DNA of 64,000 nucleotides from Sipunculus nudus (GCA_026874595.1 CM049320.1:9985464-10049463); one strand, 5' to 3'; positions 11,387 to 23,696 are shown, counted from the first letter of the stretch. Notes: generated by a model not told the origin, from the letters alone. Translations and numbers: made by a program.

Positions 11387-11952
11387 GAGCCACTGAAGCA
11401 CTGATGTCCCCTAAAGCCACCATCACACGAGAAGGAGATCTAACCTAGCAGATCGGCGTTGATCGACATGAACATGGGAAAAACCGTCCATGTGTGACGG
11501 CTATGCCGCTGTCAATAGGCTTGCACGACGTGTACAATTGCTATATTCGGCCGTTTAATGCCGTTCCTACCACGTTGTATGGCGCTGCTACACCGTCGCT
11601 TATGATCAAACTGCGTTCCCCTTACGTCCACATGAGGTCCCTACAACCCACTGAAGAGCTCAGTCCACGACAGGGCTGCGATCATGATGATCCCGCAACA
11701 ACCGGCCCCCTGTAGGATTTTTCCCACATATAACAGAAAACAACACAGAATTTTTAAATTACAAAGTTGCCGAAATATCTGTCCTTTATATTTTACTGCC
11801 AATCTGATAGATACACGTGATCAACAGGGAGCTAGCAGGGTCGTGGCAGGCTACTGAACTTCGCCTTATATCGATTATCCTTAGCCCCTTAACACGTCTA
11901 AATGACTAAACCTAGTGCTGACCAGACGTATGCCAGTTGCCCACGTCTGCAT

Positions 11953-12091
11953 CATTCAGGTGCACGCAGAAGAGTGGTCAGGCCTGAACATTCCCGGCTG
12001 TAGGCCAGCAACCTTTACAATAGGGGTGGCCTATAAATGGGCCAGTCCAAATACTGATAGCTGACGGGTAGTAGGCCTGATGTCTTACACT
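11953..12091. repeat. 139-bp direct repeat, copy 1
   Basis: Over 90% identical by eye to 14140-14278. Shared landmarks: CATTCAGGTGCACGCAGAAG, GTGGTCAGGCCTGAACATTC and CTGATAGCTGACGGGTAGTA. It is followed by a C run and an A run. Confidence 0.88.
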
Positions 12092-14139
12092 CCCCCCCCC
12101 CTTATTTAAAAAAAAAAAAAAGTTTGTTTGTGTTAAATAAAGAAGACATCTTGGCCGTATACAGGCAAAAACAATTTTGAACAGACGCACATTACAGCCT
12201 CAACGTAAAAAAAACTGGAGACAGATTCCAGGAAAAACTATGAGCTTGTAATTGTGCTTGGAGATGACAGGTCTGGCAGTATTTATCTTATATAACTGTA
12301 ATATCTTAATCTGTTCCTCCTCCCACAATTTGGTGTATTGGTAAGTTTATTCAAATAAACACATCAGATAGTAATGAAATGATAACAACAAAGAATCGAA
12401 TTGCATGCATCTGTAAAACATTAATGTGAGCAAAATATTTTGCATAATGTCCAAATTGGCAGCACTGTGTCAGCATAGCACGAAATATAAGACAGTCTTA
12501 CTCATAAATCACTAAGCATGTAGCATTCAAAAATGTCTTTCATTTTAACTTTGCACAAGGTGGCAAATCCATAGGCAGATTTTTATTTATTGTATTGCTA
12601 TATATATATATATTTTAATATATATGTTTGGGGCACTGCTGCTGGGCAACATCAACTGTAACCCCCGTGTTGTAACTTGTAGCTGTGCTGAACATACTGG
12701 TGTGTGCAGGAGGCAGAACATGTACGTCTTTCTCCTGCAAAGAAATAAAACAACGCCGCAGTATCTATTCAACACAAATTTTATCACAATATATATCAAT
12801 ATTGAACAACTCTGGCTTAAAAGTCAATGTGATTTTCTTTTTTTAATGACTACCCATTAGAGCTTACAGGTCTGAATTACTCTGACATTGTATACTGATC
12901 TGGTTAATGAAACAATTATCATATACAGGTTGAATGAAGTATATGGTCAGGTCATAACAATACATTACCAGGGTTTATATGTACCTAAATGGATGCAAAC
13001 TTGCACGAATAACAATTAAACTCATAAAGTATAATCAAATGTTTTCATAATCAATTGTTATATTGGTTTATGCAAGTTATGTTATACTAAGAGGAAGAAG
13101 GTAAATACCCTTAAACTGTAAGCTGTAATAACAGAATAGTATATCAGATTGCTAAAAGACCAACAGAACAGTTGGTCGAATTATGAATAAAATATCACAC
13201 TATTTATTATAAATATCACACTATTTATTCAATTCTTCAATGCAAGAGAGTGAACCAGCTAATAACAAGCTAACAGTAATATATTGGGTGTAATTCCCAA
13301 ATCAACATGTCTGTTTTAATAGATGTAATTACTTACATTTTATGTTTTAATCCAGTACTTTAAAATGCGTACTACTAGAAGTAAAAATGACCTGTTAATT
13401 TTAAATGTCCCATGTTGTTCAAATTAAAAAAAAACTGTGTTAAAGGTGGTTAATGGCATCCCCAAATATTACAATTTGTTTCCTGTTTCGTAAATGCCAC
13501 CTTAAACACACTTGACAGTCACCAAACACGCATACTTCTCAGCCAGATATAACTAATCTGGGATTACCAGACTTATCAGTATTTCCTGACACTCGAAAGG
13601 TACACACAGCTACTGCACCTGATAACCTTTTTGACAACTGACTGCTTAATAAAAAGAGACATGACATAAGGCCTGGTGCTTAGCTGATATCAGACTTTAT
13701 ATATACAGGATTATATAGTGTGATTTAGGGACCACTGTTATAAAATAAGCGTTTTGGAGTCACAAAGGCTGACGGCCATTGCGTGTTACATCATCTAATA
13801 CCAGTATTTTGGCTCGACAAATATGCCTGAACTTGTGACCTGTATTATCTGACTGTGAATGCACATGTGACTGGGCATGTGATAGATTCTCACAATATAG
13901 CTATTTACTGACTTTAAAAATATCTCTTTCAGTTGCGTCAGGTGTTAACTAGGGGCTTTATTTTTCTAGGCACAACAGAAATATATTTAATTTGTATCTC
14001 AGAGAGAAGTAGTTACGTTAATTTAATATATATTATTCAGAGGGGAACTCCTGTGTCTGGTTTGTTATTTAGTAATATTTACGACTTAAGAGTTTTCATT
14101 AAAAGTTTAGATGATTGATTTTAACCACACAAAAATACC
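12092..14139. other. AT-rich 2-kb segment between the direct repeats
   Basis: Includes a poly(C)/poly(A) junction at 12091-12121, a short (TA)n at 12600-12613 and several short open frames with no family resemblance. No gene is supported. Confidence 0.5.
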
Positions 14140-14278
14140 CATTCAGGTGCACGCAGAAGAGTGGTCAGGCCTGAACATTCCCGGCTGAAGGCCAGCCTAC
14201 TTTACAATAGGGGTGGCTTATTAAAGGGCCAGTCAAAATACTGATAGCTGACGGGTAGTAGGCCTGATGTCTTACACC
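14140..14278. repeat. 139-bp direct repeat, copy 2
   Basis: Same orientation as 11953-12091 and about 2.19 kb downstream. It is followed by more GC-rich unique sequence (14280-14990) with open frames on both strands but no recognisable protein. Confidence 0.88.
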
Positions 14279-15440
14279 CCGATCAGTCAGCGATCAAGAC
14301 GACGGAACTGCGCGCTGCTTCAGACTGGCAGTCGTTGGTTGCCATGGTCCCCATTGTTGACTAGTACACATAACATGACCGGTGTAAGAAAGATTAGTGA
14401 AGCCACACATGTCAGCATGGACAGAACCGGCCTGTCTGCAAGGCCAACAGATCAGGCTGCTCCACGAACAGCTGGCAGTGGCCAAAAGGAGGCAGCAGGA
14501 GGGAAACGGATAGACCGATGCTACCATGTTAACAGGCGATCGACCTGCGCTGTCAGGAAGCTGGTACTGCGCTGTTAGGAAACTGATGGCGATCGAATTC
14601 CGATCTCACTGCGCTTTTAATCCCAGGCGACCCCACAGCGGAAATTTTGTCCATGTTCAAAACCGGTCGCCACTCATGGCGTTCATGGTGACCATATGAA
14701 GACCCAAGGCGACACTATCTCGCTCCTACGAAGTTCATAAAAACTTAAGGACACTCTGGCTGCGCTCTACGGCGACCTGCCTCAATTCGGTGATCGCAGC
14801 GAGATCGCCTTCTGGTGTGACGGGGGTGTAAGTGGATCTCTCCCTGTCGTTTGAGCGCCTTCCCGGGTCCTCGGTCGTCTTTGTGTTGTCAACCAGTAAT
14901 GACGCACAAACAAACTCGCCATGGAATAAAAGGACTTCACGTAGAAACAATACACGGAACTCAGCAAATAATTTTTACCGCCCTGCAATTCATTAAAAAA
15001 TAGGCTTGACTCGCGAATTCACTTGAGGATTGTAATTATCAACCCTGGATCCTGGTTCCGTGGCCTACGCTGGTCGCTGTTGGTTCCTCCCCACGGATAA
15101 AATGCGGACTTCGTAATATTATTTACGCTTGCCAGCGGATTTACCATGGACTGTCGTTACCCGCTGTAAACTTTTGACAACTGTTTCCAGTGTTGTCTTA
15201 CAAGGAATCCATGAACATAAGGGACTTCAGTTAAGTATTTCATTTATGTTAGAGGACTTACCAGGGACATCGTTAAGCTTTATTATGCGAATATTCTATC
15301 TTTTCGCCTGTTGCTGTATATATTGTGAAGAATATGATTATTTTTGCAATTATTGTCTTCGAGTTTATCTATAAGGATACGTGTCTGAAATTATGTGTTG
15401 CGGTCCGTCGGGTCATGTTTGCCGTGTGAACGACGCCCGT

Positions 15441-15444
<4 letters not shown>

Positions 15445-15487
<43 letters not shown>
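15445..15487. repeat. (TA)n microsatellite
   Basis: Directly follows CCCGTAACA. Beyond it, GATCACTGTAGTAAACATAA matches the sequence next to the (TA)n at 5294, marking the left part of R2 copy 2. Confidence 0.95.
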
Positions 15488-15494
<7 letters not shown>

Positions 15495-15636
15495 TATTTA
15501 TATATCAATGATCACTGTAGTAAACATAATTAAACACATTTACTATATTACTATATTACTATATATTGTTCACGTGCATGTTATAATTTATTAGAAGCAA
15601 GGCTGATCGTATTCGATAACACTTTGTAGTGTAGTT

Positions 15637-15792
15637 TGTTATGAAGACAAATTGTTAAGGGGAAAATTCTTGGCTGATCCGGGAGTCGAACCCATGTCGG
15701 TGGCGAACAAGTCCGGCGTACCAACCGCTTCGCTAGTGCAGCAAGCTTCGCTAGCGAGACAGTTCGGTCCCCTTTTATGTCGCCCCGTAACA
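15637..15792 (-). mobile_element. tRNA-like short LTR, copy T2
   Basis: 156 bp. In minus orientation it runs TGTTACGGGGCGACATAAAA to CTTCATAACA. It carries an A box (TAGCGAAGCGGTTGG) and B box (GGTTCGACTCCC) about 43 nt apart, the spacing of a real tRNA gene. Its 5' edge touches a purine-rich AGAGAGAGTG. It is the 3' member of a structure whose other end is LTR-B copy B. Confidence 0.85.
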
Positions 15793-15914
15793 CACTCTCT
15801 CTTAAGAGCGTTCTGCTATCAGAACAAGACTAATTATCCCAGAAGTCACACTTTGGTGAGCTTATTTCCTGGGCCACAAGGTTTATCGTCATCCCGGACG
15901 AGCCCCCAATTTTA
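15793..15914 (-). other. 120-bp internal region with tRNA-Pro-type primer-binding site
   Basis: On the minus strand, just after the LTR-B end, 15891-15908 reads TGGGGGCTCGTCCGGGAT. This is the 18-nt sequence known as the proline-tRNA primer site of murine leukaemia virus, i.e. the complement of a tRNA-Pro 3' end. The remaining ~100 bp match 49157-49276 (GTGTGACTYCTGG, TTCTGATAGCAGAA). They end in purine-rich AAGAGAGAGTG against T2, a polypurine-tract position. It encodes nothing. Confidence 0.85.
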
Positions 15915-16752
15915 TGTTACGGAACCTAATAGCAACAGATCATGTATGCGTGATGATCAAATATTTTGTCAAGGAGATAAAAAAATCAGATTCTGTTACA
16001 CTAGGCAGCGTGAAATGTCTAGGGCAATGAATAAAGAAGTCAGTGTTTTTTTGTTAACAAATAACTATAATTTATTCTTAAAACAACCCTACATTACAAT
16101 ACACTAAATCAATACAATTACACAGTATAACAGCGGTATAACAACAAAGCAATACAATCACACTGTAAAATAAACAAAGAGCACAGTACCTGAATACCAC
16201 CACTGTCACAACGATAAGTCCTTTTAAATGTATATGCCAGATGAAAAGTCCACGCCAATCCTTTCGGAGAATAACAGTCAAATGTAAAGCTATTGTAACA
16301 ATCAAAAGGAAAGTAAACTTGAGGCAGGCAGCATTAAATTGTTTAGATTTAGTAATAGTAGAATCCCTGAAATTACTGGATAATCGGACAGGTACCACAA
16401 ACTGAAATAAACACGTCCGTGCCCGCCGGAATATTTTCTCACCTCTCTCTCTCGGCTCTCTCACAGCCACCTATTTATAACTTCTTGCCCCGAGCCGAGA
16501 ATTTTCCACTTCTCGAACAGTCTAAAGGATCTAACATAATATCCAGTAAACACGCGTTACAGGAATCATCTAGAAGAACATCGCTGTGTCTCTACATACC
16601 AGGGTAAACACGTGAGTCCGACCCGGCCCGGCCAGGCGAAAAAACCCCAAGCTAGCATGACAACGAGAGTTCAACCAGTACGGATTAAACTGAGAGTGCA
16701 ACTACAACACGAGTTACACCCGCGTCACACAACAAAAAGAGCAACTGTAACA
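15915..16752 (-). mobile_element. LTR-B copy B (838 bp) next to a PBS
   Basis: In minus orientation it opens TGTTACAGTTGCTC at 16752 and closes TTCCGTAACA at 15915. TATAAATAGGTGGCTG at about 16470-16490 is a probable Pol II TATA box, and AATAAATTATAG near 16070 contains a poly(A) signal. The PBS six bases past its 3' end identifies it as a 5' LTR. No gag or pol follows: 120 bp later comes the unrelated short LTR T2. It is inserted inside R2 copy 2. Confidence 0.88.
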
Positions 16753-16757
16753 GCAGC

Positions 16758-17285
16758 ACTCACTGTTAACTTGTTCAAACGTTTCCGGATCACATGATCG
16801 ACGCGCACACGTGACTTCGGAATGTCGCCTTTGAGCTCAGTCCGCTCACACGATGTGTACATACACATGGACTCTTCAGCGCTACACCCCACAGATCAAC
16901 TGTCCTTTGCTGGAGTACGCGCACGTCCCTCAAAGCAAAGTCCACAAAGCAATAACATATAGGCGCACAGCTTATTCTATATGAATCAGAAGTAATGTCT
17001 TGCACAGCTGAGGTCTCCTGGATTTCTTACCTGAATATGCTCTTCCAACCCCCTACCCCGTGACAATATTCAGTACCTCTCTCGTATCGCGTGCATATAA
17101 TGTCCTAACCTGTTACTGGAAGCGCTCACGGTAGATTATAGTCCTAAGGTAATCGCGATACCCTCTATGAAGTCCGTTACAGAGGTATCAGCGTGGCCGT
17201 CTTTAGACAGTGACAACTTGCACTTACAGACATCGTCTCTTAGATATCAAGAATCTGATAAACGCAGACATGCCACTGGACTACA
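16758..17285. repeat. Dispersed repeat R2, copy 2
   Basis: Matches 5395-5925. Its left continuation (GATCACTGTAGTAAACATAA, about 15507-15560) is separated from it by the LTR-B/T2 structure, so R2 was already in place when that structure inserted. Confidence 0.75.
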
Positions 17286-17348
17286 GTCAATTGGGGAATG
17301 GTGGCTTGAAGTAATGGGTTAATTACTGCCACCTAGTTCACCAAAAAG

Positions 17349-17538
17349 TGTGACTACTGGGTAAATTAGTCTTTTTCTGAAGGCAGAACGCTCTAAAGAG
17401 GAGTCGTGTTAATGAATGAATATAAGAGTGGACCGAACTGTCTCGCCTGTAAAGCTTGCCGGACATATACGCCATAGACAGGGGTTTAAATCCCGGATCG
17501 GCTCAATATTTTCCCCTGAGAAAAATGTTTACGTAACA
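17349..17538 (+). mobile_element. Internal fragment plus tRNA-like short LTR, copy T3
   Basis: 17349-17406 matches the internal region of the miniature element and ends in AAAGAGGAGTCG. From 17407 a degenerate short LTR (TGTTAATG, then GTGGACCGAACTGTCTCGCC) ends TTTACGTAACA. The A box is degraded; the B box reads GGTTTAAATCCC. The orientation is opposite to T2. Confidence 0.75.
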
Positions 17539-17977
17539 CCTGTCAGTGTCATTTCTTATTTAATTAGGATGATAGTAACCATATACCAACATTATTATGT
17601 CTTAACTTCTAGATATAGCTAGACTTCTAGATGGACGGGGTTAGGAAAAACCGTAGGATAATAACAAGGCAGAGCAAATCTCTGATGATCTATCGAGATT
17701 TCAACATTTCACCTATGTTACTCTTATAGGGTTCGAATTCAGTGGACAAAAAAACTTTGATTAAAACAATAAATTTGGTACTAAGCTTTATCAGTGGTGT
17801 CATATTACTGCTCACATACACATTCAGTATAAAATCAATGACCATGCCCTCATACCTGCACCTTAAATGATGTAACTCTGCTGACGACATCTGATATCAA
17901 AGTCTTCTCGTGGTACAACGTTATGATTAATCATTTTCCTTTGTGACAGACAATATTGATTAGTCATGAGGTAAGTG

Positions 17978-18027
<50 letters not shown>

Positions 18028-18642
18028 CACACATATATACATCGTATTGTAATTGTTATTGATATTATTATTTTTTTTATCATTGTAATTACTACTATTA
18101 TTATTACTACAACTGAACCCGAATGAGGTCACGATTAACTCTTGAGTAAAATGTCACGTTCTTTCAACATTTGCATTAACCTGTAAAACGTCCTGTATTT
18201 CATTACTCACGTATCTGGAGGAAAAAAATGTACCAATCTCTGTTATATTTAGGAAGCTTATTTTCCAATCATTTTTGTATCTTTGTCTTGATGGCAGTTC
18301 GGGAAGTCCCGCATTCGGATGATGATTTTTTTTTCATCGCAGTGCACTAAAACGGGGAAATAACCTGACTCTTGAGCAAGCTAATTAATCACCTAGGCCG
18401 TAAGGTGCCTTAACTTTTGACTTATAAGTTGTACTGTATTGTAATCAGTCAAGGGCAGTTTTATTTTTATTCTTTGTTCCAATGCACTCATTTTCTGGAG
18501 AAAAAGTTAACGATACTATACGTGATGTTTCCGAAACAATTTGAAATCCTTTTTCTTACTTATTTTGGAAAATTGCAAAAGCGAAGACAGGATTAAGTAA
18601 AAGGGAGAGGGAGGCTGCTAAAGAGATGCCGAGTCGGGAGGC
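17539..18642. other. AT-rich spacer with (TA)n at about 17980-18023
   Basis: Holds a TA microsatellite and an AT-rich interrupted ATT region near 18060-18115. Open frames crossing it are translated microsatellite. Confidence 0.6.
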
Positions 18643-18840
18643 AGGGCGGATCTAGGATTCGGAGTAAGGAGGGGTGCAACCAAGGAGGACTAATGATAAA
18701 ACCTAAAAAAAAGTCAACATGTCCTTGAAAAGGGATCATGCCGCAAATACTCGAGTGAAACCCCTACAAAAAGGTTGCGGCAGCTAAAAAAGAGGTTGAG
18801 GGATCCGAAACCCTGGGGACCCGCATGCGACCTCACAGTG
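18643..18840. mobile_element. MITE-like fragment, CAGGGGCGGAT family
   Basis: Starts CAGGGCGGATCTAGGATTCG and shares GTGCAACCAAGGAGGACTAATGA-like sequence with the copy at 56035-56206, then GATCCGAAACCCTGGGGACC. The far end is degraded. Confidence 0.5.
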
Positions 18841-18959
18841 CTGTCAACCTGGAACAGTTATGCTGACTACTGAGACACAACCTAGGTGGCGCACTTTCAA
18901 TACAAAACTTCCAGGACTTGGCAAATCACATTGCGCAGCCTCGGACGCACGAGAGTAAG

Positions 18960-20300
18960 TTTTAAAGCAGTTAATACAGGTTACAACGTTTGGCGAGTAA
19001 ATGTTTGATTTGGCGAGATATGTGACCACGTTTATACGTCTTTTCAAAATATTAATTAATTATTATATAATTAAAACGGAGCAAAGCTATACATTATTAA
19101 GTGAAATTAATCCAGGAGTAAAAGTATTCTAAATTTAATTCCTGTTGCTGCATAAAATATAATTGAAGGGGTCATGCTGTCGGAATAGAACGGAACACGG
19201 CCTTTACATCGAAGCCCAAGTAAAATGCTGTAACAATTTGTTTTATTGTTTGGTATACGTTTAGGAATCGTGAGTCGATTGGTTGAGTATTGAATGCTCA
19301 GGTCATCAGTAATATATCTATCACTGTACTGGCGTCAGAGTCAAATAAAATCCCTTTTATTCTCATTCGTGGCATGTACATAATGACTGATAATTACATT
19401 ATTTTCTGGAGTCTGAACGTGCCCCATTTAAGTGTTTTTAGTAGTGCTTTCATACTTTATAGTTTCTGTTAATTGAGATAATTTATAATGTTCCCGATAT
19501 ACAATTGCTTTTATATAAATCTAAATCAATAAAACGGCTACAGACGACTCTTAGCAGCCATTAATATACGATTATCACTTCTTGTAAATGTTCCGATTAG
19601 ATTTATAATTTTTAATATCATTAATATAAAAACATGAGCAGAATGGACGAAAGCCAAAATTGGTGTATCCCATGACACAAAATCTGCATTTACTATGTTC
19701 CCTGCCCACGCTATTTTATACAGATACGTTAGGTTATAATTGTGAACACTGGCAGGATATGAATATAATAAAATCGACAAAGCCAATACTAAAAAAGGGA
19801 TGCTTGATAACGAGATGTGTCATATTGTCTTTGTACGAATAGATAGCTAATTATTCAAATATATATTTTTTATATTGTACGCATTTACATTTGAACTAAG
19901 TTTATGTGATCTATTTCATAATCTTGAGGTCACAGGAAATTATATATCTAATTCCTCAAATAAAGCCATCTGTATATTTTACCTGTAATGAGAAGTTTGA
20001 GAAAAACTAACAAGTTTCCATGCCAATGTTCTCCACGATGGACCCCTAAGAATGTCAAGGCTAAGAGCCCTGTTAAATTCCGAAAACATGCTGGTAACCA
20101 TGCGGATTCCAACAAAGAACTATTAAAGAGATTCAAGGCAGAATTGTGCATAAAATCCGTGCTGGTACTACAGTATTCTCTCTACGATTTCTCCGTTAGC
20201 TTGTCCAAAGCTTGCTTTTAGTAGGGATGTTCGTTTTCTCCATCAGGTGGTGTGCACAATGTTAGGGCTGATTGAGGAGATGGGGGGGGGGGGGGGGGGT
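18960..20300. repeat. Tandem segmental duplication, unit 1
   Basis: Aligns collinearly with 20690-22060. Anchors: TTTGGCGAGATATGTGA, GGAATCGTGAGTCGATT, CACTGTACTGGCGTCAGAGTC and the GGACCC...AATGT block at 20040. It ends in a G run (20282-20299) and a CA-rich stretch. Copies are ~75-80% identical by eye. A 77-codon frame at 19988-20221 is not maintained in unit 2, so coding is unlikely. Confidence 0.85.
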
Positions 20301-20689
20301 TAATATCACCGGGCATGAGCGCTCTCCATAGTGCCACACACGCACACACTACCTCACGCACGCACACACACATACACGAACGTGTACGTTACAAATGGAT
20401 GCCCTTCCTGGATGTCGTCCAACTTTGTGGACGGGAATGGTGGTTTGAATTAATGGATAATTACTGCCCACAATTCACCGATCCTTAGAATTGGTGTTCT
20501 ATTATGACTTCCATCATGACTCGCACAGCCCTATCAGTTTATTTTAGAAGGCCTGAGTGTCATGTTGTCTAACTAGCTTATACAATGAAAGAAACGTTTT
20601 TTTACATAGTAAACAACACATATGATCATTATATCACGCTTTTACGCGTACACCAGCAGACGAAAACAATTAAACGAGATAACATGAAA

Positions 20690-22060
20690 ATTTTGACGCA
20701 GGTTTCCGTGGTTTTGCGAGAAAAAAAGTTTGATTTTGCGAGATATGTGAACACGTGTGATTCAGGAATATTACCGCCTTTCCAACATATTAATAAAATA
20801 AGAATTTATAAAGACGAGGCTAGGCTAGGCTTTATTAAGTGAAATTCATCCTGAGAATATATGTATTCGGGTTTAATTTGTTGTTGTATACGAAATGAAT
20901 GAAGGGATTACATTTTTCTTAAGATACATTGTCTGAATAGTATGGAATATGGCCCTTACATTGTGACCGAAATAAAATGCTGTACCAAGTTTTTTTTTAT
21001 TGTTTGGTATATGTTTAGGAATCGTGAGTCGATTAGAGTAATATTGAATGCTGGGTTCATCGGTGATACATCTATCACTGTACTGGCGTCAGAGTCAATT
21101 AAAACCTCTTTTATTCTCATGCGTAGCATGTACACGAAGACTGACAAATACACTATTTTCTGGCGCCTGAAAAAAAAATGAAAAACAGACAAAGCATCCT
21201 GTTTTATATATAGCAAGTATATAAGTATAGCGATTTACTTTATAGAAATTTATATTAATAGAACGTCTACAGATTACTCCAAGCAGCCAGTAATATAAGA
21301 TTGTCAGTTCTAATGCAAATAACGATTAGATTTATTATTTTTAATATCATAAATATAAAAAAGAGCAGAATGATTGAAAGGCAGAACAATTATGTCTAAT
21401 TGAATAAAAATTACCTGCATGTACTAGGCCTATATACCCTGCCCACGCTGTTTTATTTTCTTTTATAACAATATACGTCAGGTTATATTTGTTTGCACTG
21501 GCAGAATAAAGAGTACAATGAGAACGATTAAGGTACTATATAAAGAGAAGGCTAATAACGAGGTGTGCCATATTGTTTGTGTAGAATTCTATATCTTATT
21601 ATTTAATGTTATCTTTTTCATGCTGTACGCATTCACATTTTAACGTTGATCTGATCTATTTTAACGTTCCATGATCGAGAAACCATTATCATCTTGAGTT
21701 CACGGAAAATGATTTATCTTATTCCACAAATAAAGTCATATTTATATTAACTAAAATGAGAAAGTAAAAAAAAACCTAACAGTTTTATATGGAAATTTAA
21801 CCATAATGGACCCATCAGAATGTTATCGCTACGAGCCTTGTTGGATTCCAAAACATGCTAGAACCATGAACATTCTGACAACGAACGATTTTGGAGACTC
21901 TAGGTAGAACCTTGCACGAAATCACTGCGGGTACTACTATATTCCCTGGACGCATTCCCCGTATGCTTTAAAAACTGCTTGCTTTAAAAAGGGATGCTAA
22001 TTTTCCTCACCAGGTGGCGTGCACATTGTAAGGGGTGGTAAATGTGGTGGTGGGGAGTTG
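20690..22060. repeat. Tandem segmental duplication, unit 2
   Basis: Offset from unit 1 by about 1.73 kb in the same orientation. It also ends with a TCTCCATG-type block followed by a CA-rich tract. About 390 bp of non-duplicated sequence (20300-20690) separates the units. Confidence 0.85.
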
Positions 22061-22215
22061 ATGCCCCCGGACATGCCTGCTCTCCATGCAGCAAAGTTAC
22101 ACACCCACACCCCTCCCACACATCCACACCCACCCTGACACACACACACACACATATGATCTCCATGCCGCAAAGTTACACCTACACACACACACACACT
22201 CACACACATATCAGG
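22061..22215. repeat. (CA)n-rich region with internal duplication
   Basis: Two ATGCMGCAAAGTTACAC blocks (about 22085 and 22166), each followed by CA repeats. Confidence 0.85.
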
Positions 22216-23049
22216 GATTGGGTTAAAGCAATATGTAATAGTAATTACGTTTTCTAATAAATAGTAATAATAATAAATAAATGTTTAGGATAATCATTTA
22301 TTTTGTGGTTATTATGAACCTGCCGGAACTGTGATTATACTGTACTGATCATGATCTTGCCGGAAATAAATAATGCTGAAAGCAGCCAATCTTTACGCAT
22401 TAATTGCGAAAGCAAACCAATTACCATATTTCCTTTATCAGACACCGGGCTTAAGTAGTCGCTTGCTTTATTTAATCGCCGGTACAAAACAATGTCTATG
22501 AAAATTTAACACCGGCCTTAAAAAGACGGCGGTCTTGTCATCAGGCCTGGTGTCAGTTTCCGTGTTTGCCGCCGGATGTCTTTTCCTTTACTATAATTGG
22601 CGCGTTTACCGGTCAAATTGACCATAGATTATTGTATGAATTTCGGTTTGTTCTGTATTGATAATATATTTAATTCTTCCATAAACCATTCCATGAGGGA
22701 CACCAGCTATTCCCGATTCGTCCCATCATGATATAGGCAGATCACCGATCCAAATACACGCTACACAAATACGTCAGCAGTGAGAAAGCTTTAACTATCA
22801 CTGCTGTCAAGCTAGGTAAAAATATTACTGCTTGACACAAGCGGAATAACTTGGCGCGATGAAAGACTGCTTCGCGGATGGTTGAACAGAACTGTTCAAA
22901 TTCGTTTTGGCACATGTTTCTTGTGTAGCATGAAGACACCATATGGTTGTTTCAAGAGGTACAATTTGTAGCTACTGCCATGCTCCTTGCTTTCATATTT
23001 GAAGCGCTTTTAAGTGCGTCCCCACTGTTACCAAAACCAATATATAACT
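22216..23049. other. Degenerate repeat sequence, no gene seen
   Basis: 22430-22580 (ACCGGGCTTAAG, TTAATCGCCGG, ACCGGCCTTAAAAAGACGGC) resembles 26400-26500 (AAGCCGGCCTTGTTAAGACG). Nothing coding is supported. Confidence 0.4.
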
Positions 23050-23595
23050 AAATATACCAGGTCGGAAACGCTTGTATACGCTGTGTCAAGCTGAATCAGT
23101 TAAAAGTCGGACGGAAAATGTCATGAAAACGAAATACGCGGTGCCGATATAGGTACCAACGCCCCCCCCCCCCCCCCCCCCCCGGATTTTGATGGAACCA
23201 TTTTTACCAGTTGTACGCGATGCACAGTTTGATGGAAGAGCTAACCGTAATTAGTATATACCAGGTTAGAAACCCTTGTATACGCTGTGTCGAGCTTATC
23301 AGTTTAATATTTGACGGGCGGAAAGTGCCATGAAAATGAATTACGACGCTATGCCGTTATAAGTACCAACCCCCTGTATTCTGTATTTCGACGGTACCTA
23401 TATCACCTGTTGAACGTGGGGAACAGTTAACGAAAGAGCCACCCACGCGTGTTCAGAGGAAACAATGTTACCATCTGCACGCGGTGTAAAATAAATGGAA
23501 TAGCCACATGAAAAACCTTGGTACCTGGATAGAATCTTGTGGACAACTGCAGTCTCTCACTGTGACTCACCGTAGTTGCGTGATTGCAAAATCAG
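23050..23595. repeat. ~204-bp tandem repeat plus block shared with 26020-26250
   Basis: TACCAGGTYRGAAACSCTTG starts at about 23056 and again at about 23260. 23390-23590 then matches 26030-26250 (GTGTTCAGAGG, ATGGAATAGCCACATGAAA, TCTTGTGGACAACTGCA). The first unit holds a C22 run at 23162-23183, a likely sequencing and assembly trouble spot. Confidence 0.78.
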
Positions 23596-23647
23596 GAGCG
23601 GATCCAGGATTTTGCAAGTGGGGAGGCTAGTAGATACTTTGTATAAT

Positions 23648-23696
<49 letters not shown>

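Larger units (their letters stand above)
11381..15444. mobile_element. Putative 4-kb insert between (TA)n tracts
   Basis: It begins TGTTGTGAGCC directly after a (TA)n tract and ends GACGCCCGTAACA directly before another (TA)n. TG...CA ends fit an LTR-type or LTR-flanked insertion. Inside are two 139-bp direct repeats and no recognisable pol. If it is one element, it is non-autonomous and ~4.06 kb long. Alternatively the two edges belong to different insertions that happen to share the same target type. Confidence 0.35.

Noticed and set aside
16078-16470. 130-codon minus-strand frame (and 27634-27990 plus)
   Set aside because: Both lie in LTR-B copies and the frame is not conserved in the other copies; it is LTR sequence, not a gene.
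19988-20221. 77-codon plus-strand frame in the segmental duplication
   Set aside because: The paralogous unit at about 21760-21990 breaks the frame on both strands, so coding constraint is unlikely.
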